64,000 nt of DNA from Roseibacillus sp. (GCA_002686085.1 NZAC01000022.1:58861-122860), one strand, 5' to 3'. Shown: positions 8,039-17,277, counted from the stretch's first letter. Numbers and translations are program-made. The notes: generated by a model not told the origin, from the sequence alone.

Positions 8039-9331
8039 ATGAGTATCGACTCGCGCTACACTTGGGACTCCCTCAGATCCGGCGAAGGCCGTGATCCCAG
8101 TTCGCGCCGCCGGAAATTCGGCTTTTGGGTTCTGCTTTCCGTAACAGTAGCGGTAATCCTTCATGTCGTGGGGCTGTGGACCCTTGGGAAGTTCAATCTA
8201 CTTCTCGAGTTGGCCGATCTCGAATGGAGCTCCCAGACTTTTCGCGTAAGTGAAACTCAGGAATTACCTGCGGATGTCGTAGCTCCTGTTCCTGACGCCC
8301 AGGATTCTACTCCTCCCGCAAGCGCTGAAACTCTTCTCACTGAAATCGAGGAGCTTCTGCCAGAACTGGATGATTTGGAAATCGATATTCTTCCTGAACT
8401 TGAAAAGCCCAAGGTATCTCTCGAACCACTTCGGCCGGCCAGATTAGGAGAGGAAAACGCCCCCTTACTGGAGCCCTTGAAAGCCCCGGAAGTCCAAGCC
8501 ACTCTTGCCAATCTGGGGCGCAACGAGCCTCTCTTTACGGAAGTCCCGGACGGGCGCGTTGTTATCGAGGAAGGAAGCATCTCTGCAGACCTCCCAGATC
8601 CTGATTCTTTTCTGAGGAACGCGGCCCTCCGTGGCGCCAACGGGTTGGACGAGAACGGGGTTCTGGAAGGCTACACCGAACTCGGGCGCTACCTCAGCTT
8701 CGATGTGGATCAGCTGGACAAGGGAAGAGCTGCCCTGCCGAGCGACCTCCTGTTTGAGTTTAACCAGAATACGCTCAAGCAGAACGCCCGCCTTGGCCTC
8801 ATGCAGCTCGGCATGCTGATTGATCGAAATCCCAAAATGTATTGTATTCTTGAGGGCCACTCCGACCTGTTTGGAACCGAATCCTACAACATCGAACTTT
8901 CACGTAAGCGTGCAATGGCCGTGAAAAACTGGTTGGTTCGCTCCCTCGGGCTTGACGAAAGTCGCATCATTGTCAGGGCCTACGGTCACGCCAGACCCAA
9001 GGTCCTTGCTGGTGACCAGAAAGCACAGGCCATCAATCGCCGTGTTGACATTCTCATGCGAAAAACCGTTCCACCTCAGGAGGCTCTTCCGGTCCGGATA
9101 AAGCCCGCAGTGGCCCTGCCTGTCGCACCTGACTCACTGAAACCGGCCACTCCTCCAAAAGCCCTCCCTGTCGAGGAAGACATTCAACCTCCTCCGCCGC
9201 CACCAGCAGAAGCACTACCTGAGCCTCCACCAGCCCGCGCAATTCCCATTGAGGAGGCGCCACCCGCTCGCGCAGTTCCAATTCCGGAGGAAAGCCCCTC
9301 ACCCCCGGAAGAACTCGGACAACGCCCCTGA
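8039..9331 (+). CDS. OmpA-family envelope protein with TonB-like N-terminus and Pro-rich tail
   Basis: 430 residues in four parts. (1) A basic N-terminus and one membrane segment, FWVLLSVTVAVILHVVGLWTL at about 28-48, as in TonB/TolA-type inner-membrane anchors. (2) An acidic, Pro-rich linker to about 120. (3) An OmpA peptidoglycan-binding domain with the hallmark LEGHSDLFGTESYNIELSRKRA near 275-296 and RRVDILM. (4) A repetitive Pro-rich tail (PARAIPIEEAPPARAVPIPE). OmpA domains bind diaminopimelate in peptidoglycan. The inner-membrane anchor implies a bridge between inner membrane and wall, not an outer-membrane barrel. No TolB, Pal or ExbBD genes are adjacent. Confidence 0.75.
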   Translation: MSIDSRYTWDSLRSGEGRDPSSRRRKFGFWVLLSVTVAVILHVVGLWTLGKFNLLLELADLEWSSQTFRVSETQELPADVVAPVPDAQDSTPPASAETLLTEIEELLPELDDLEIDILPELEKPKVSLEPLRPARLGEENAPLLEPLKAPEVQATLANLGRNEPLFTEVPDGRVVIEEGSISADLPDPDSFLRNAALRGANGLDENGVLEGYTELGRYLSFDVDQLDKGRAALPSDLLFEFNQNTLKQNARLGLMQLGMLIDRNPKMYCILEGHSDLFGTESYNIELSRKRAMAVKNWLVRSLGLDESRIIVRAYGHARPKVLAGDQKAQAINRRVDILMRKTVPPQEALPVRIKPAVALPVAPDSLKPATPPKALPVEEDIQPPPPPPAEALPEPPPARAIPIEEAPPARAVPIPEESPSPPEELGQRP

Positions 9332-9355
9332 GACATCGCCGGGATCACGAACAGT

Positions 9356-10027
9356 TCAGCCCTGCTCTGGCGCCGTCTCTGCTTCCGCCTCGGTTTTGTT
9401 GCCCTCCTCAGACTCTCCATCAACGAGCGGATCAGCGGGGGTCGTCTTCGCCTGTAGACCCTCTTCTCCTTCTAAATCTGCTTTCGGTAAGGAGTCACCC
9501 CCCTCGGCGGGATCTGCCTCAGGCTTTTCTCCCAACCGGACCCGGTCATCATTAGAGATCAAATTTTCAAGTGTTTCCCATCCCCCGGGCCTTTGAAGGT
9601 TGAAGAGATTCAGATAAAGCGAAACTATCCGCGGGTTGAAATCGGCATAGAGCCCATCGACAGTTTCACTGAGCTTGGCCGGATCCAACTCGTCGGGAAG
9701 AACCCCCTCGACCGATCCCTCCCCATTGTGCTCGATCCCCATCCCGTCGCAGAACCTGATAAGTAGCGGCTGCTGGAATTTCATGAACCAGACCTGAAGC
9801 AGATGCTCTCCAACGGTATCACTTCCGCGAAGCTTCAGGGTCTTGTGCATCCACGTAATCTGATCGGCAACCGACTTCTTCTGAACAAAAACGGGACGTA
9901 GTTTGCGGGACTGTGCCAGACTCGCTAACGCACTCTTATACACATCGCGGTCTTCCTCTCGGAATGTAGTGAAGAGCTCCGTAACAATTGCGGGTTCTAC
10001 TTCTTTGAAAATCTCGTGTGGTCTCAC
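9356..10027 (-). CDS. Protein of unknown function with acidic C-terminal tail
   Basis: 223 residues, soluble, no signal peptide. The first 165 residues look folded and helical (PAIVTELFTTFREEDRDVYK, GEHLLQVWFMKFQQPLLIRFC). The last 50 are low-complexity and acidic (Glu/Ala/Asp/Gly-rich), probably disordered. I do not recognise the family. It converges with the OmpA-like gene (25 bases apart) and lies downstream of trpC on the same strand. The GTG start is supported by a strong promoter (TTGACC-17-GATAAA) whose -10 box ends 10 bases before it. Confidence 0.7.
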   Translation of the reverse strand: MRPHEIFKEVEPAIVTELFTTFREEDRDVYKSALASLAQSRKLRPVFVQKKSVADQITWMHKTLKLRGSDTVGEHLLQVWFMKFQQPLLIRFCDGMGIEHNGEGSVEGVLPDELDPAKLSETVDGLYADFNPRIVSLYLNLFNLQRPGGWETLENLISNDDRVRLGEKPEADPAEGGDSLPKADLEGEEGLQAKTTPADPLVDGESEEGNKTEAEAETAPEQG

Positions 10028-10037
10028 TTTGATCTGC

Positions 10038-10066
10038 TTTATCTTCTCTCAATCGTCTTGGGTCAA
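10038..10066 (-). promoter_or_regulatory. Promoter of the 9356 gene (near-leaderless)
   Basis: Minus strand TTGACC (10066-10061), 17-base spacer, GATAAA (10043-10038), 10 bases, GTG at 10027. Good -35, moderate -10. Confidence 0.5.
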
Positions 10067-10077
10067 GGCGGTCTTCC

Positions 10078-10872
10078 CTACTCAACCTCCGAAAGGGACA
10101 GAGAGAGGTAGTTCTGAATTTCATCCCCAGGGACATTCGCCCTCATCAGGGATTCCCCTACGAGAATGGCATTCGCCCCCGCATCGAGAGCAAACTGTGC
10201 ATCATGCACTGTCTTTATTCCCGATTCCGAAACAACCATGACATTATCGGGCACCTCTTCGGCAAGGGTTTCAGTTGCAGAAAGATCCGTTTCAAAGGTC
10301 TTAAGGTTCCGATTATTGATTCCGATAAGGTCCGCTCCAAGGTCGATAGCCCTCTCCATTTCCGGTAGATCGTGAACTTCCACCAGAACGTCCAGCTGAA
10401 TATCTTTCGCTATCTGGTAAAAACGATGGAGCTCTTCATCCTTGAGACAGGCAACGATCAGCAGGATTGCGTCAGCCCCGGCAATCACTGCCTCGTAGAT
10501 CTGGGCTTCATGTACGGTGAAATCCTTGCGTAACAGAGGCACTTGGGAATCCTTGGAAATTTCGGACAGGTAAGTCAGCGATCCCTGAAAGTATTTCCTG
10601 TCTGTCAGGACCGAAATGCAAGAGGCGCCTCCATCGATATACATCTGAGCCTGCCGGAGTGGATCAAAATTCTGGTCGATCACCCCGGCCGAGGGAGAGG
10701 ATTTTTTCACCTCCGCAATAACTCCCAGCCGATCGGGACCACGATCCAGAGCAGATCGAAAACCTCGAAATTCGTTTCTCTGCAGGGCTTGAGCCTTGAG
10801 CTTGGGCGCGAGAGGAACAAGAGGCTCTATCTCTACAAGTTTGTGGGCAATGATTTCATCGAGCTTGTTCAT
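10078..10872 (-). CDS. trpC: Indole-3-glycerol phosphate synthase
   Basis: 264 residues from the ATG at 10872 (MNKLDEIIAHK), the normal length. The track start at 11001 adds 43 non-homologous residues. It closes the indole ring in tryptophan synthesis on a TIM barrel. Visible signatures are the catalytic-lysine stretch VIAEVKKSSPSAGVI, LRKDFTVHEAQIYEA, DLIGINNRNLKTFETD and the phosphate-binding VSESGIKT with AILVGESLMR. No other trp gene lies in the window, so the pathway is scattered. The 9356 gene 50 bases downstream has its own promoter. Confidence 0.95.
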   Translation of the reverse strand: MNKLDEIIAHKLVEIEPLVPLAPKLKAQALQRNEFRGFRSALDRGPDRLGVIAEVKKSSPSAGVIDQNFDPLRQAQMYIDGGASCISVLTDRKYFQGSLTYLSEISKDSQVPLLRKDFTVHEAQIYEAVIAGADAILLIVACLKDEELHRFYQIAKDIQLDVLVEVHDLPEMERAIDLGADLIGINNRNLKTFETDLSATETLAEEVPDNVMVVSESGIKTVHDAQFALDAGANAILVGESLMRANVPGDEIQNYLSLSLSEVE

Positions 10873-10968
10873 GCGACTGCAGGGGTTTAACCGGGAATCT
10901 ACCCCTATGGATACGAGATTTTTCGAACAAAAGGGACCAAGTCTCTCCCCACAGGAAGGAAAAAGGAC

Positions 10969-10996
10969 TTGCCGGCCGTTTCCCGCGGTGTATCTA
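10969..10996 (+). promoter_or_regulatory. Promoter of tRNA-Gly
   Basis: TTGCCG (10969-10974), 16-base spacer, TATCTA (10991-10996), 14 bases before the mature tRNA 5' end. Confidence 0.45.
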
Positions 10997-11010
10997 GGCA
11001 CTTCACGGAT

Positions 11011-11085
11011 GCGGGTGTAGCTCAGTGGTAGAGCGTCACCTTGCCAAGGTGAATGTCGACGGTTCGAATCCGTTCACCCGCTCCA
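11011..11085 (+). tRNA. tRNA-Gly (anticodon GCC)
   Basis: 75 bases with encoded CCA. The acceptor GCGGGTG pairs with CACCCGC, the D arm is GCTCAGTGGTAGAGC, the anticodon stem TCACC/GGTGA carries loop TTGCCAA (anticodon GCC at 11043-11045), and the T loop is GGTTCGAATCC. All arms close and the discriminator is T. It decodes GGC/GGT glycine codons. Confidence 0.97.
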
Positions 11086-11090
11086 TTTAA

Positions 11091-11128
11091 TCAGCCGGGA
11101 GAGGCCATCCTCTCCCGGCTGACTTGTC
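11091..11128 (+). terminator. Hairpin terminator after tRNA-Gly
   Basis: Perfect 14-bp stem TCAGCCGGGAGAGG / CCTCTCCCGGCTGA with a CCAT loop (11091-11122), starting 5 bases after the tRNA. The tail CTTGTCTCT is pyrimidine-rich but not a clean T run. Confidence 0.7.
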
Positions 11129-11220
11129 TCTCCCCGGGGACAGGATCCCCGAAGGACAATGAAAAGAGCTGTCCTCACCAAGAATGAACACCCCGGGATT
11201 CCACAGGCCAGTCTCCCTAA

Positions 11221-11682
11221 ATGTCGAAGTCCAGAATCATCCGGGACGTTTGTTCCCTTCTCGAGGGCCAGCTCGCAATTATGCAGGCCGCAGCAACTGA
11301 GGCTCGCCAGAATGCGACCGGAGAAGAAACCAAGTCCGAAGGCAAATATGATACCCGGGCCATTGAAGCCTCCTACCTGGCGGGAGCACAATCTGCACAA
11401 GCAGAAAACATCGCTACCGCCATTGGCATCCTGAAGTGCTTTGAGCCCTTGCCCTGTGAGGATGGGGAACCCGTCCGATCTGGAACACTTGTCGAAGCTG
11501 AGCATGAGGGAACCATCGTCTTTTACCTCCTCGCTCCTGATGGCGGAGGATCCACGGTTGAACACGATGGATTTGATTGTACCGTCCTCTCTCCCGAGTC
11601 TTCCCTCTACCAGAGCCTTCTGGGGGCACATGTAGGGGACCTCGTTGGAGACAGTTCCCTACTCATCCTCGCTGTAAGCTGA
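11221..11682 (+). CDS. GreA/GreB-family C-terminal domain protein
   Basis: 153 residues, close to the length of GreA (158). The N-terminal half is helical, but with the pattern KSEGKYDTRAIEASYLAGAQSAQ in place of canonical GreA residues. The C-terminal half (from about 85) is a beta-rich FKBP-like GreAB domain (VEAEHEGTIVFYLLAPDGGG; SLLGAHVGDLV). Canonical GreA rescues backtracked RNA polymerase through acidic residues at the coiled-coil tip. That tip is not obvious here, so this may be a Gre-like regulator (compare Rnk or Gfh1) and not a cleavage factor. It stands alone, downstream of the tRNA. Confidence 0.65.
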   Translation: MSKSRIIRDVCSLLEGQLAIMQAAATEARQNATGEETKSEGKYDTRAIEASYLAGAQSAQAENIATAIGILKCFEPLPCEDGEPVRSGTLVEAEHEGTIVFYLLAPDGGGSTVEHDGFDCTVLSPESSLYQSLLGAHVGDLVGDSSLLILAVS

Positions 11683-11749
11683 GCCCCAAAAGGGCGATGT
11701 CCCACAGGAGGGGCCGCTGAATTTCGCTTGATTATGTGAGGGATCTCCC

Positions 11750-12844
11750 TTGATTCCTACCATGCCCTTTCCCCTGAAACTGCGACTCGTTTTGCTAGCA
11801 ATGGTCGCATTCCTTGGCTCTCAACCGATTCAGGCTCAAAACCCGCCAGCGGGCTTTGAGAAAATTGACCAGAATATAGTGATTTCAGCAATTCGGACCC
11901 AGATGAAGTATGACGTGCAGTCCTTCACGGTAAAACCCGGTGCCAAGATCAAACTCACCTTCAGGAACCCGGATGAGCTCCCTCACAATCTGATTATCTG
12001 CACTCCAGGAGCCTCCAAGGGACAGGATAAGGGAGCAGAGTTGGTGAATGCAGTTCTCGCATTGGGTGCGAAGGGAGCAGAACTCGGCTGGCAACCACAA
12101 TCCCATCCAAGGATGTTACATAGCTCCGGGATGATCCAGCCCGGCAAGGAGGCTGTCCTATGGTTTCAAGCTCCCGCAAAAGAGGGGAAATACCCCTACG
12201 TCTGCACCTACCCAGGACACTTCACCCTGATGAATGGAGTAATGAATGTTTCCCGGCGCGCAGCCGTTGGCATTGTCAGGGGAAAGCAGCGGAGTGATCC
12301 ATTTTACACTACCCCAAGCATGCGTCAGCGGCCTCAGGTAAAGCGTATCTTCATGCCCGAGGCTGGTCCGGCCGCAATCGCGGTGGCTGTAAACGATGAC
12401 CTGCACTACTGCTGGGATGCTGGAGAGTGCCGTCTGCGCTACATCTGGCGAGGGGATTTCATCGATGGCTGGAACGTCTGGAAAGGTAACGGCAACGGAT
12501 TGGCCTCGATTGAAGGAGAAATCCTGCTCCGGGAAGATACCAGTCCTCTGGAAAATTTACTCTCTCAGGAATCAGAAAATCCGAAGTTCCTCGGTTATTC
12601 GCTTACCAACGGGCTTCCCTCCTTCCGATGGAAGACCAACAATTTTCATGTCGAAGAAACCATAAAGCCAACCCCGGACGGGAAAGCGCTATCTCGTAGC
12701 TTTGATATCAAAAGCGCGAAGGGAACATACCCCGTCACTCTCAAGTTCCAGTCCTCCGAAAAATTGTCGGTCTCTGGCGAATCCCAGACTCTTAAGGGTC
12801 CAGGACGCCTGACCGTCACCATGATTCCCCGCCATGATCCGTAG
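11750..12844 (+). CDS. Secreted azurin/plastocyanin-like copper protein with extra C-terminal domain
   Basis: 364 residues. Signal peptide to about 30 (cleavage near IQAQ). The blue-copper domain spans about 35-165: the first His ligand is in DELPHNLIIC, and Cys, His and Met in YVCTYPGHFTLMNG. The type 1 site looks complete. A C-terminal domain of about 190 residues follows (AAIAVAVNDDLHYCWDAGECRLRYIWRGDF), a module I associate with verrucomicrobial and planctomycetal heme/propeller proteins. TTG 11750 has a GAGGGA Shine-Dalgarno 6 bases ahead; ATG 11762 is the alternative. The stop overlaps the next start by 11 bases, so the two products probably work as a periplasmic electron-transfer pair. 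Confidence 0.75.
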   Translation: MIPTMPFPLKLRLVLLAMVAFLGSQPIQAQNPPAGFEKIDQNIVISAIRTQMKYDVQSFTVKPGAKIKLTFRNPDELPHNLIICTPGASKGQDKGAELVNAVLALGAKGAELGWQPQSHPRMLHSSGMIQPGKEAVLWFQAPAKEGKYPYVCTYPGHFTLMNGVMNVSRRAAVGIVRGKQRSDPFYTTPSMRQRPQVKRIFMPEAGPAAIAVAVNDDLHYCWDAGECRLRYIWRGDFIDGWNVWKGNGNGLASIEGEILLREDTSPLENLLSQESENPKFLGYSLTNGLPSFRWKTNNFHVEETIKPTPDGKALSRSFDIKSAKGTYPVTLKFQSSEKLSVSGESQTLKGPGRLTVTMIPRHDP

Positions 12845-14345
12845 CATTACTGCCATCGTTCTCACCTCCTGCCTCGCCTCTGCCGACGTCTGGACAGACG
12901 CCTTCAGCATAGAAAAGATATCTCCTCCGCCTGGAATCGATGCCCAGATTGGGGGTATTGCAACAACTCCAAGCGGCAATCTTGCAGCATGCTTTCATCG
13001 CGGCGAACTCTTTATCTACAATACCAAGGAGGATACTTGGAAACAGTTCGCCTCCGGCTTACACGAGCCATTGGGTCTCCTCGCAGAGAGCGATTCCAGC
13101 TTCCTGGTGATGCAGCGCCCCGAACTGACACGAATCAAGGATACGGATGGTGATGGAGTCGGAGACCTCTACCAGACCGTCTTCGATGATTTCGGGATGA
13201 CTGGAAACTATCATGAGTTCGCCTTTGGCCTCGCTCAGGATGAGGAGGGATTCATTTACTTGGCCCTCGGGACAGCTTCGAATGGTGCCGGCATCCGCGA
13301 GGAAATCAGGGGGCCCTGGAGCGCTATTGGTCTAGAGCGGAAGTATATGCTGAACGGATCCGATTGGCGTAAATACAAGGGCCGTGCAGGCCGCATGTAT
13401 TCTAGAGTTCCTTACCGGGGATGGGTGATCAAGGTTTCTCCTGACGGCAGCAAGTGGCAGCCTTTCGCAAGTGGGTTCCGATCGCCAGAAGGGCTCGGTT
13501 TCGACAGGGATGGGCGTCTTTTTGTCGCCGACAATCAGGGAGACTGGTTGGGAACTAGTAAAGTCTTTCATGTGAGGGAGGGGCATTTCTACGGACACCC
13601 CGCATCGTTGGTCTGGAAAGAAGGCTGGAAACGGGACCCTTTGCAGGTTTCCGTAGCAGAGCTCGAAAAATTGCGCACCCCGGCGATGGGCCTGTTGCCT
13701 CAGGGCGAACTTGCAAATTCGCCAACAGAACCCCGCATGATCCCGCGGGGTGTCTTCGGCGGGCTCAGTGAACAGATGCTCATTGGGGAGATGAACAGCC
13801 CCACTTTAGTGCGATTCCTCCCGGATCCCGTGGGAGATGTCTCCCAAGGTGCTGCCATCCCTTTTCTCCGAACCGGAGCATTGGGCGCGGGAAACCATAG
13901 GCTGACCTTCACTCCTGATGGATCCCTCTGGGTCGCCAAGACCCACCTTTCCTGGGCTGGGGGCGAGGGCCTCGTCAGAGTTCGCCTCAAGGAGCAGGCT
14001 TCCGATTTTCTTGCTATTGACCAAGTCAAGCTGACCTCCAAAGGATTTTCCCTGGGGTTCACACAGCCAGTCGACCCCCAAAGTCTCCAGAAGATTGAAA
14101 TCACCCGCCACACCTACAGATATCATGCGGCATATGGTTCTCCAAAAGTCGACAAGCAGGACGTCAGCATCAGAGGGGGGGCAACCCTGTCGGAGGGAAA
14201 CCGCTCTTGCGTGATCAACCTCAAGAACACTGGAGACCTTAAAGGTGGGTATCTCTACACGATCCGCCTCCCCGAGGTGCGCTCAAACGCCGGAAAGCCT
14301 CTCCTAGGTGATCTCGTCTACTATACACTACACGCAAAACGGTAG
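12834..14345 (+). CDS. Secreted six-bladed beta-propeller protein (PQQ-sugar-dehydrogenase-like)
   Basis: 503 residues with a short signal peptide (cleaved near LASA). A propeller with NHL/glucose-dehydrogenase-like blades runs to about 390: HEFAFGLAQDEEGFIYLALGT, FRSPEGLGFDRDGRLFVADNQGDW, HRLTFTPDGSLWVAKTH. A calcium-binding-like loop DTDGDGVGD is near 103. The C-terminal 110 residues are a separate beta domain. There is no CxxCH, so no c-type heme. It overlaps the copper-protein gene by 11 bases. Related proteins are often called 'membrane-bound dehydrogenase' without proof. A redox role beside the copper protein is an inference. Confidence 0.7.
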   Translation: MIRSITAIVLTSCLASADVWTDAFSIEKISPPPGIDAQIGGIATTPSGNLAACFHRGELFIYNTKEDTWKQFASGLHEPLGLLAESDSSFLVMQRPELTRIKDTDGDGVGDLYQTVFDDFGMTGNYHEFAFGLAQDEEGFIYLALGTASNGAGIREEIRGPWSAIGLERKYMLNGSDWRKYKGRAGRMYSRVPYRGWVIKVSPDGSKWQPFASGFRSPEGLGFDRDGRLFVADNQGDWLGTSKVFHVREGHFYGHPASLVWKEGWKRDPLQVSVAELEKLRTPAMGLLPQGELANSPTEPRMIPRGVFGGLSEQMLIGEMNSPTLVRFLPDPVGDVSQGAAIPFLRTGALGAGNHRLTFTPDGSLWVAKTHLSWAGGEGLVRVRLKEQASDFLAIDQVKLTSKGFSLGFTQPVDPQSLQKIEITRHTYRYHAAYGSPKVDKQDVSIRGGATLSEGNRSCVINLKNTGDLKGGYLYTIRLPEVRSNAGKPLLGDLVYYTLHAKR

Positions 14346-14450
14346 AATGTTCATCAGGGTCCTACCCTCCTAGCTTGCCCTTCTGGCATGGCAAACTCCG
14401 ATCGCCGTTCCGTGCTGGGATTATACGGGCGAGGAGTATAGATTCTACAT

Positions 14451-15224
14451 ATGCGAGGATTGCTACTACGAGTTGTCCTCCTTCTTGTTGTGATTTCCCT
14501 CGCTCTGACAGCGTGGAGCCAGCGCCACTGGTTCACGACGACGATCGAACAACTGCACGTTTCGCAACGCAGGTCTGGACCAGCTCCAGACCTAGCGACC
14601 TACCAGACTCTTTCGATGGACCTCGAGGATCATCGTAAACGCCTTGGCCAATCCTACCTGAAGGCCTCTATTGCACCCGAACGGGAAGACCTTCTCGCCC
14701 AAACTCGCGAACTTTTGCAGATGAGCCTGCCGCGCCTGATGCGATGCTGGCTTGGTACACCGTGGGATTTCAACGGAACCGCCCACGAACCAGGAACAGG
14801 CAAAGTCGCCTGCGGTTACTTTGTCTCCTCCGTACTTCAAGATGCAGGATTCGAAGTTGAATGGGCACCTCTTGCTCAACAGGCTTCACAGAACATCTTA
14901 GGGACGTTTCTCCCTCCGGAAAAAATGACAATCAGAGTCGGAATGGACTACGACGCCTTCCTCCAGGAGGTCCTGCTCTCCGGACCCGGTATTTATATTG
15001 TTGGGCTCGATAGCCACGTTGCTTTTCTCGTCATAACCGGCAGCAGGGAGATCCGATTCATTCATTCCTCCGGCTCCAGCCCCTACTGCGTGATCGACGA
15101 ACCTAGGGAGCACTCTCATGTCCTTCGCAACTCAGAATACAGGGTAATCGGCAATCTGACAGCAAGCGACGAGGTTCTTCACAAATGGCTCCTTGGAGAA
15201 AAATTCAGGACCCAGACTCGTTGA
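14451..15224 (+). CDS. NlpC/P60-like cysteine hydrolase, membrane-anchored
   Basis: 257 residues. One N-terminal hydrophobic segment (LLLRVVLLLVVISLALTAW) is an anchor or signal peptide. The papain-like signature is GTGKVACGYFVSSVLQDAGF (Cys near 123) and GLDSHVAFLV (His near 190), preceded by WLGTPWDFNGT. Cys before a helix and a later His in a strand match the NlpC/P60-CHAP layout, pointing to peptidoglycan or other amide hydrolysis in the periplasm. The sequence is divergent, so the substrate is open. GAGGAG lies about 15 bases upstream. It converges with recO. Confidence 0.55.
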   Translation: MRGLLLRVVLLLVVISLALTAWSQRHWFTTTIEQLHVSQRRSGPAPDLATYQTLSMDLEDHRKRLGQSYLKASIAPEREDLLAQTRELLQMSLPRLMRCWLGTPWDFNGTAHEPGTGKVACGYFVSSVLQDAGFEVEWAPLAQQASQNILGTFLPPEKMTIRVGMDYDAFLQEVLLSGPGIYIVGLDSHVAFLVITGSREIRFIHSSGSSPYCVIDEPREHSHVLRNSEYRVIGNLTASDEVLHKWLLGEKFRTQTR

Positions 15225-15256
15225 GCTCGCAAACTGATCCTTGCTTCGTTGCATTT

Positions 15257-15805
15257 TCATTCGTCAGTTGGACTATCTCCCATGAGGGCAAGGCAGTCCT
15301 TGCGTGAACGAGGTAATCTTCCGAAGGCCCTTTCCAACGCCGCCCCTGCATTCACCCCGTCATGACCGACACCGAGAAGCTCCGCTAGCCTTCGCTCATA
15401 GTGAAGAAGTACACGGCGATCTGCCGCAGATTTCGACAGGTAGCCAAAAGCTCCGCGTAAAAGATCGAACAACTCTGGAACAGGGTGCTCCCGCTCAACG
15501 ACAGCCTCGAGAAGCTGACAAAAGTATGCGGCTACCATGGTTTCAGCGTATCCCCGCCGCAACTCAGCATAGAACCCTGACACCTCAACTTCCTTCAGAA
15601 TATGCAGATCGCTTTTCCGGCTCTGACTCCACACCAGTTCGGCCTCCACAAAGAGGTCAAGTTTCCCAGCAAACGGACTCGTTGCGCGACGAGCGGCCTT
15701 CGCAACAGTCTTAATTAAACCTGCTTCCCGGCTGCACCAGTGCACAATGAGACTCGTATCACCCAGCTTGGTAACTCGAGTGACAATTCCGCGCGCCTTT
15801 TCCAT
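15257..15805 (-). CDS. recO: DNA repair protein RecO (short form)
   Basis: 182 residues from ATG 15805 (MEKARGIVTRVTKLGDTSLIV). The track start at 15898 adds 31 residues unlike the family. The N-terminal OB fold is clear (the motif above, then AKAARRATSPFAGKLDLFVEAEL), followed by the helical domain (YFCQLLEAVVEREHPVPELFDLLRGAF; HYERRLAELLGV). RecO loads RecA onto SSB-coated DNA with RecR. It is shorter than E. coli RecO (242) and ends soon after the helical core, with no zinc-binding cysteine cluster. Confidence 0.8.
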   Translation of the reverse strand: MEKARGIVTRVTKLGDTSLIVHWCSREAGLIKTVAKAARRATSPFAGKLDLFVEAELVWSQSRKSDLHILKEVEVSGFYAELRRGYAETMVAAYFCQLLEAVVEREHPVPELFDLLRGAFGYLSKSAADRRVLLHYERRLAELLGVGHDGVNAGAALERAFGRLPRSRKDCLALMGDSPTDE

Positions 15806-16009
15806 AATCAAAGTGCTGCTTCTCTCTAAACCCGGCATATCCAGACTCAGGCATCCGAACATAGCCCGGACACACTCTCGGAGGAGCGTCTTCCACAAAC
15901 CTTCAGATCCTGCCTCCCCCTGTCAAGGATGCGAAGATCCGTCGGCCGCTTGACGGTTTCGATGGCACCAGTCCTCCTTCTCTGTTAAGCGTTCTCCTGT
16001 AACAATGTC

Positions 16010-17230
16010 ATGTCTGCGCTCGCCTCTGTTCTAGGAATCGTTGTTCTTCTGGGTGTTGCGACAATTTTTTCCTCTAACTGGCGTGCCATCCGGCTCCGCA
16101 CCGTCACCGGGGCCCTGCTCCTTCAGATAGGGCTGGGCGCCTTTGTCCTTTTCACGACGCAGGGTCAGGCTGTGCTGGGCTCTCTCTCCAACTTGGTCCG
16201 CGCCATTATTGCCAGCGGGGACAGGGGCATCGAATTTCTGTTTGGGACTCTGGCAGAGCAGGAGTCCATGGGCTTCATTTTTGTCGTTCGTGTCCTCCCA
16301 GTAATCATCTTTTTCGCCTCCCTGATCGCAGTCCTCTACCACCTCCGCATCATGCCGCTGGTCATTCGCAGTCTTGGCGGTGTCCTGCGCATGCTACTCG
16401 GCACGAGCCGGGCCGAGTCCCTCTCAGCCACCGCCAATATTTTTGTAGGCCAGACCGAAGCTCCCCTTGTCGTGCGCCCCTATATCCCCCGCATGACCCA
16501 GTCAGAGCTCTTTGCCATCATGGTAGGGGGGCTCTCCTCAATTGCAGGCTCCGTCCTGGCTGCGTATGCGGGCATGGGAGTAACCCTCGAGCATCTCCTT
16601 GCCGCATCGTTCATGGCGGCACCCGGCGGATTACTTTTCGCCAAAATCCTCTTCCCGGAAAGCGACACTCCAGAGGAGCACCTCCCCGACGAGGATAAAA
16701 AAGACAAACCCGTCAACGTCCTTGATGCAGCAGCCCAAGGGGCATCCGCCGGGTTGAAGCTCGCATTGAATGTTGGCGCCATGCTACTCGCCTTTATCGC
16801 GCTCATCGCCCTGCTCAATCTGGGCCTTGGAACAATAGGCAGCTGGTTTGGCTATCCCGACATTTCTCTTCAGCAGATTCTCGGAGTCATCTTTGCGCCG
16901 CTCGCCTGGATTCTCGGGGTGCCTTGGGAAGAAGCCAGTCGGGCTGGAAGTTTTATCGGCCAGAAGATCATTCTCAATGAGTTCGTCGCCTATAAGGCTC
17001 TCCTCGACGATGGCTCGCTCTCTCCTATCTCGGAGGGCATTGTGACTTTCGCGCTGTGTGGTTTTGCAAATCTCTCCTCAATCGCCATTCTTCTTGGTGG
17101 CTTAGGCGGAATGGCTCCAAGCCGCCGACCGGATATCGCAAGGATGGGCCTCAAGGCTGTATTCGCCGCTTCCCTCGCTAACTTTATGAGCGCTGCGATC
17201 GCAGGGCTTTTCCTCACTCTGGGCAGTTGA
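16010..17230 (+). CDS. nupC: NupC-family concentrative nucleoside transporter
   Basis: 406 residues, with about ten membrane segments. CNT signatures are visible: [44 protein letters not shown], and the C-terminal [10 protein letters not shown] with [19 protein letters not shown]. It imports nucleosides with a cation gradient. It opens a five-gene operon of nucleoside breakdown (xapX, deoA, deoB, deoD follow on the same strand), so its substrates are very likely deoxynucleosides and nucleosides. It is divergent from recO; no clear promoter was recognised in the 200 bases between them. Confidence 0.93.
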   Translation: MSALASVLGIVVLLGVATIFSSNWRAIRLRTVTGALLLQIGLGAFVLFTTQGQAVLGSLSNLVRAIIASGDRGIEFLFGTLAEQESMGFIFVVRVLPVIIFFASLIAVLYHLRIMPLVIRSLGGVLRMLLGTSRAESLSATANIFVGQTEAPLVVRPYIPRMTQSELFAIMVGGLSSIAGSVLAAYAGMGVTLEHLLAASFMAAPGGLLFAKILFPESDTPEEHLPDEDKKDKPVNVLDAAAQGASAGLKLALNVGAMLLAFIALIALLNLGLGTIGSWFGYPDISLQQILGVIFAPLAWILGVPWEEASRAGSFIGQKIILNEFVAYKALLDDGSLSPISEGIVTFALCGFANLSSIAILLGGLGGMAPSRRPDIARMGLKAVFAASLANFMSAAIAGLFLTLGS

Positions 17231-17277
17231 ACTTCCCCACGCTCATGACCGGCAACACAAAAACTTCACGGAAAACA

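Noticed and set aside
9054-9302. ORF on the minus strand over the Pro-rich tail of the OmpA-like gene
   Set aside because: Mirror of a low-complexity Pro-rich coding region.
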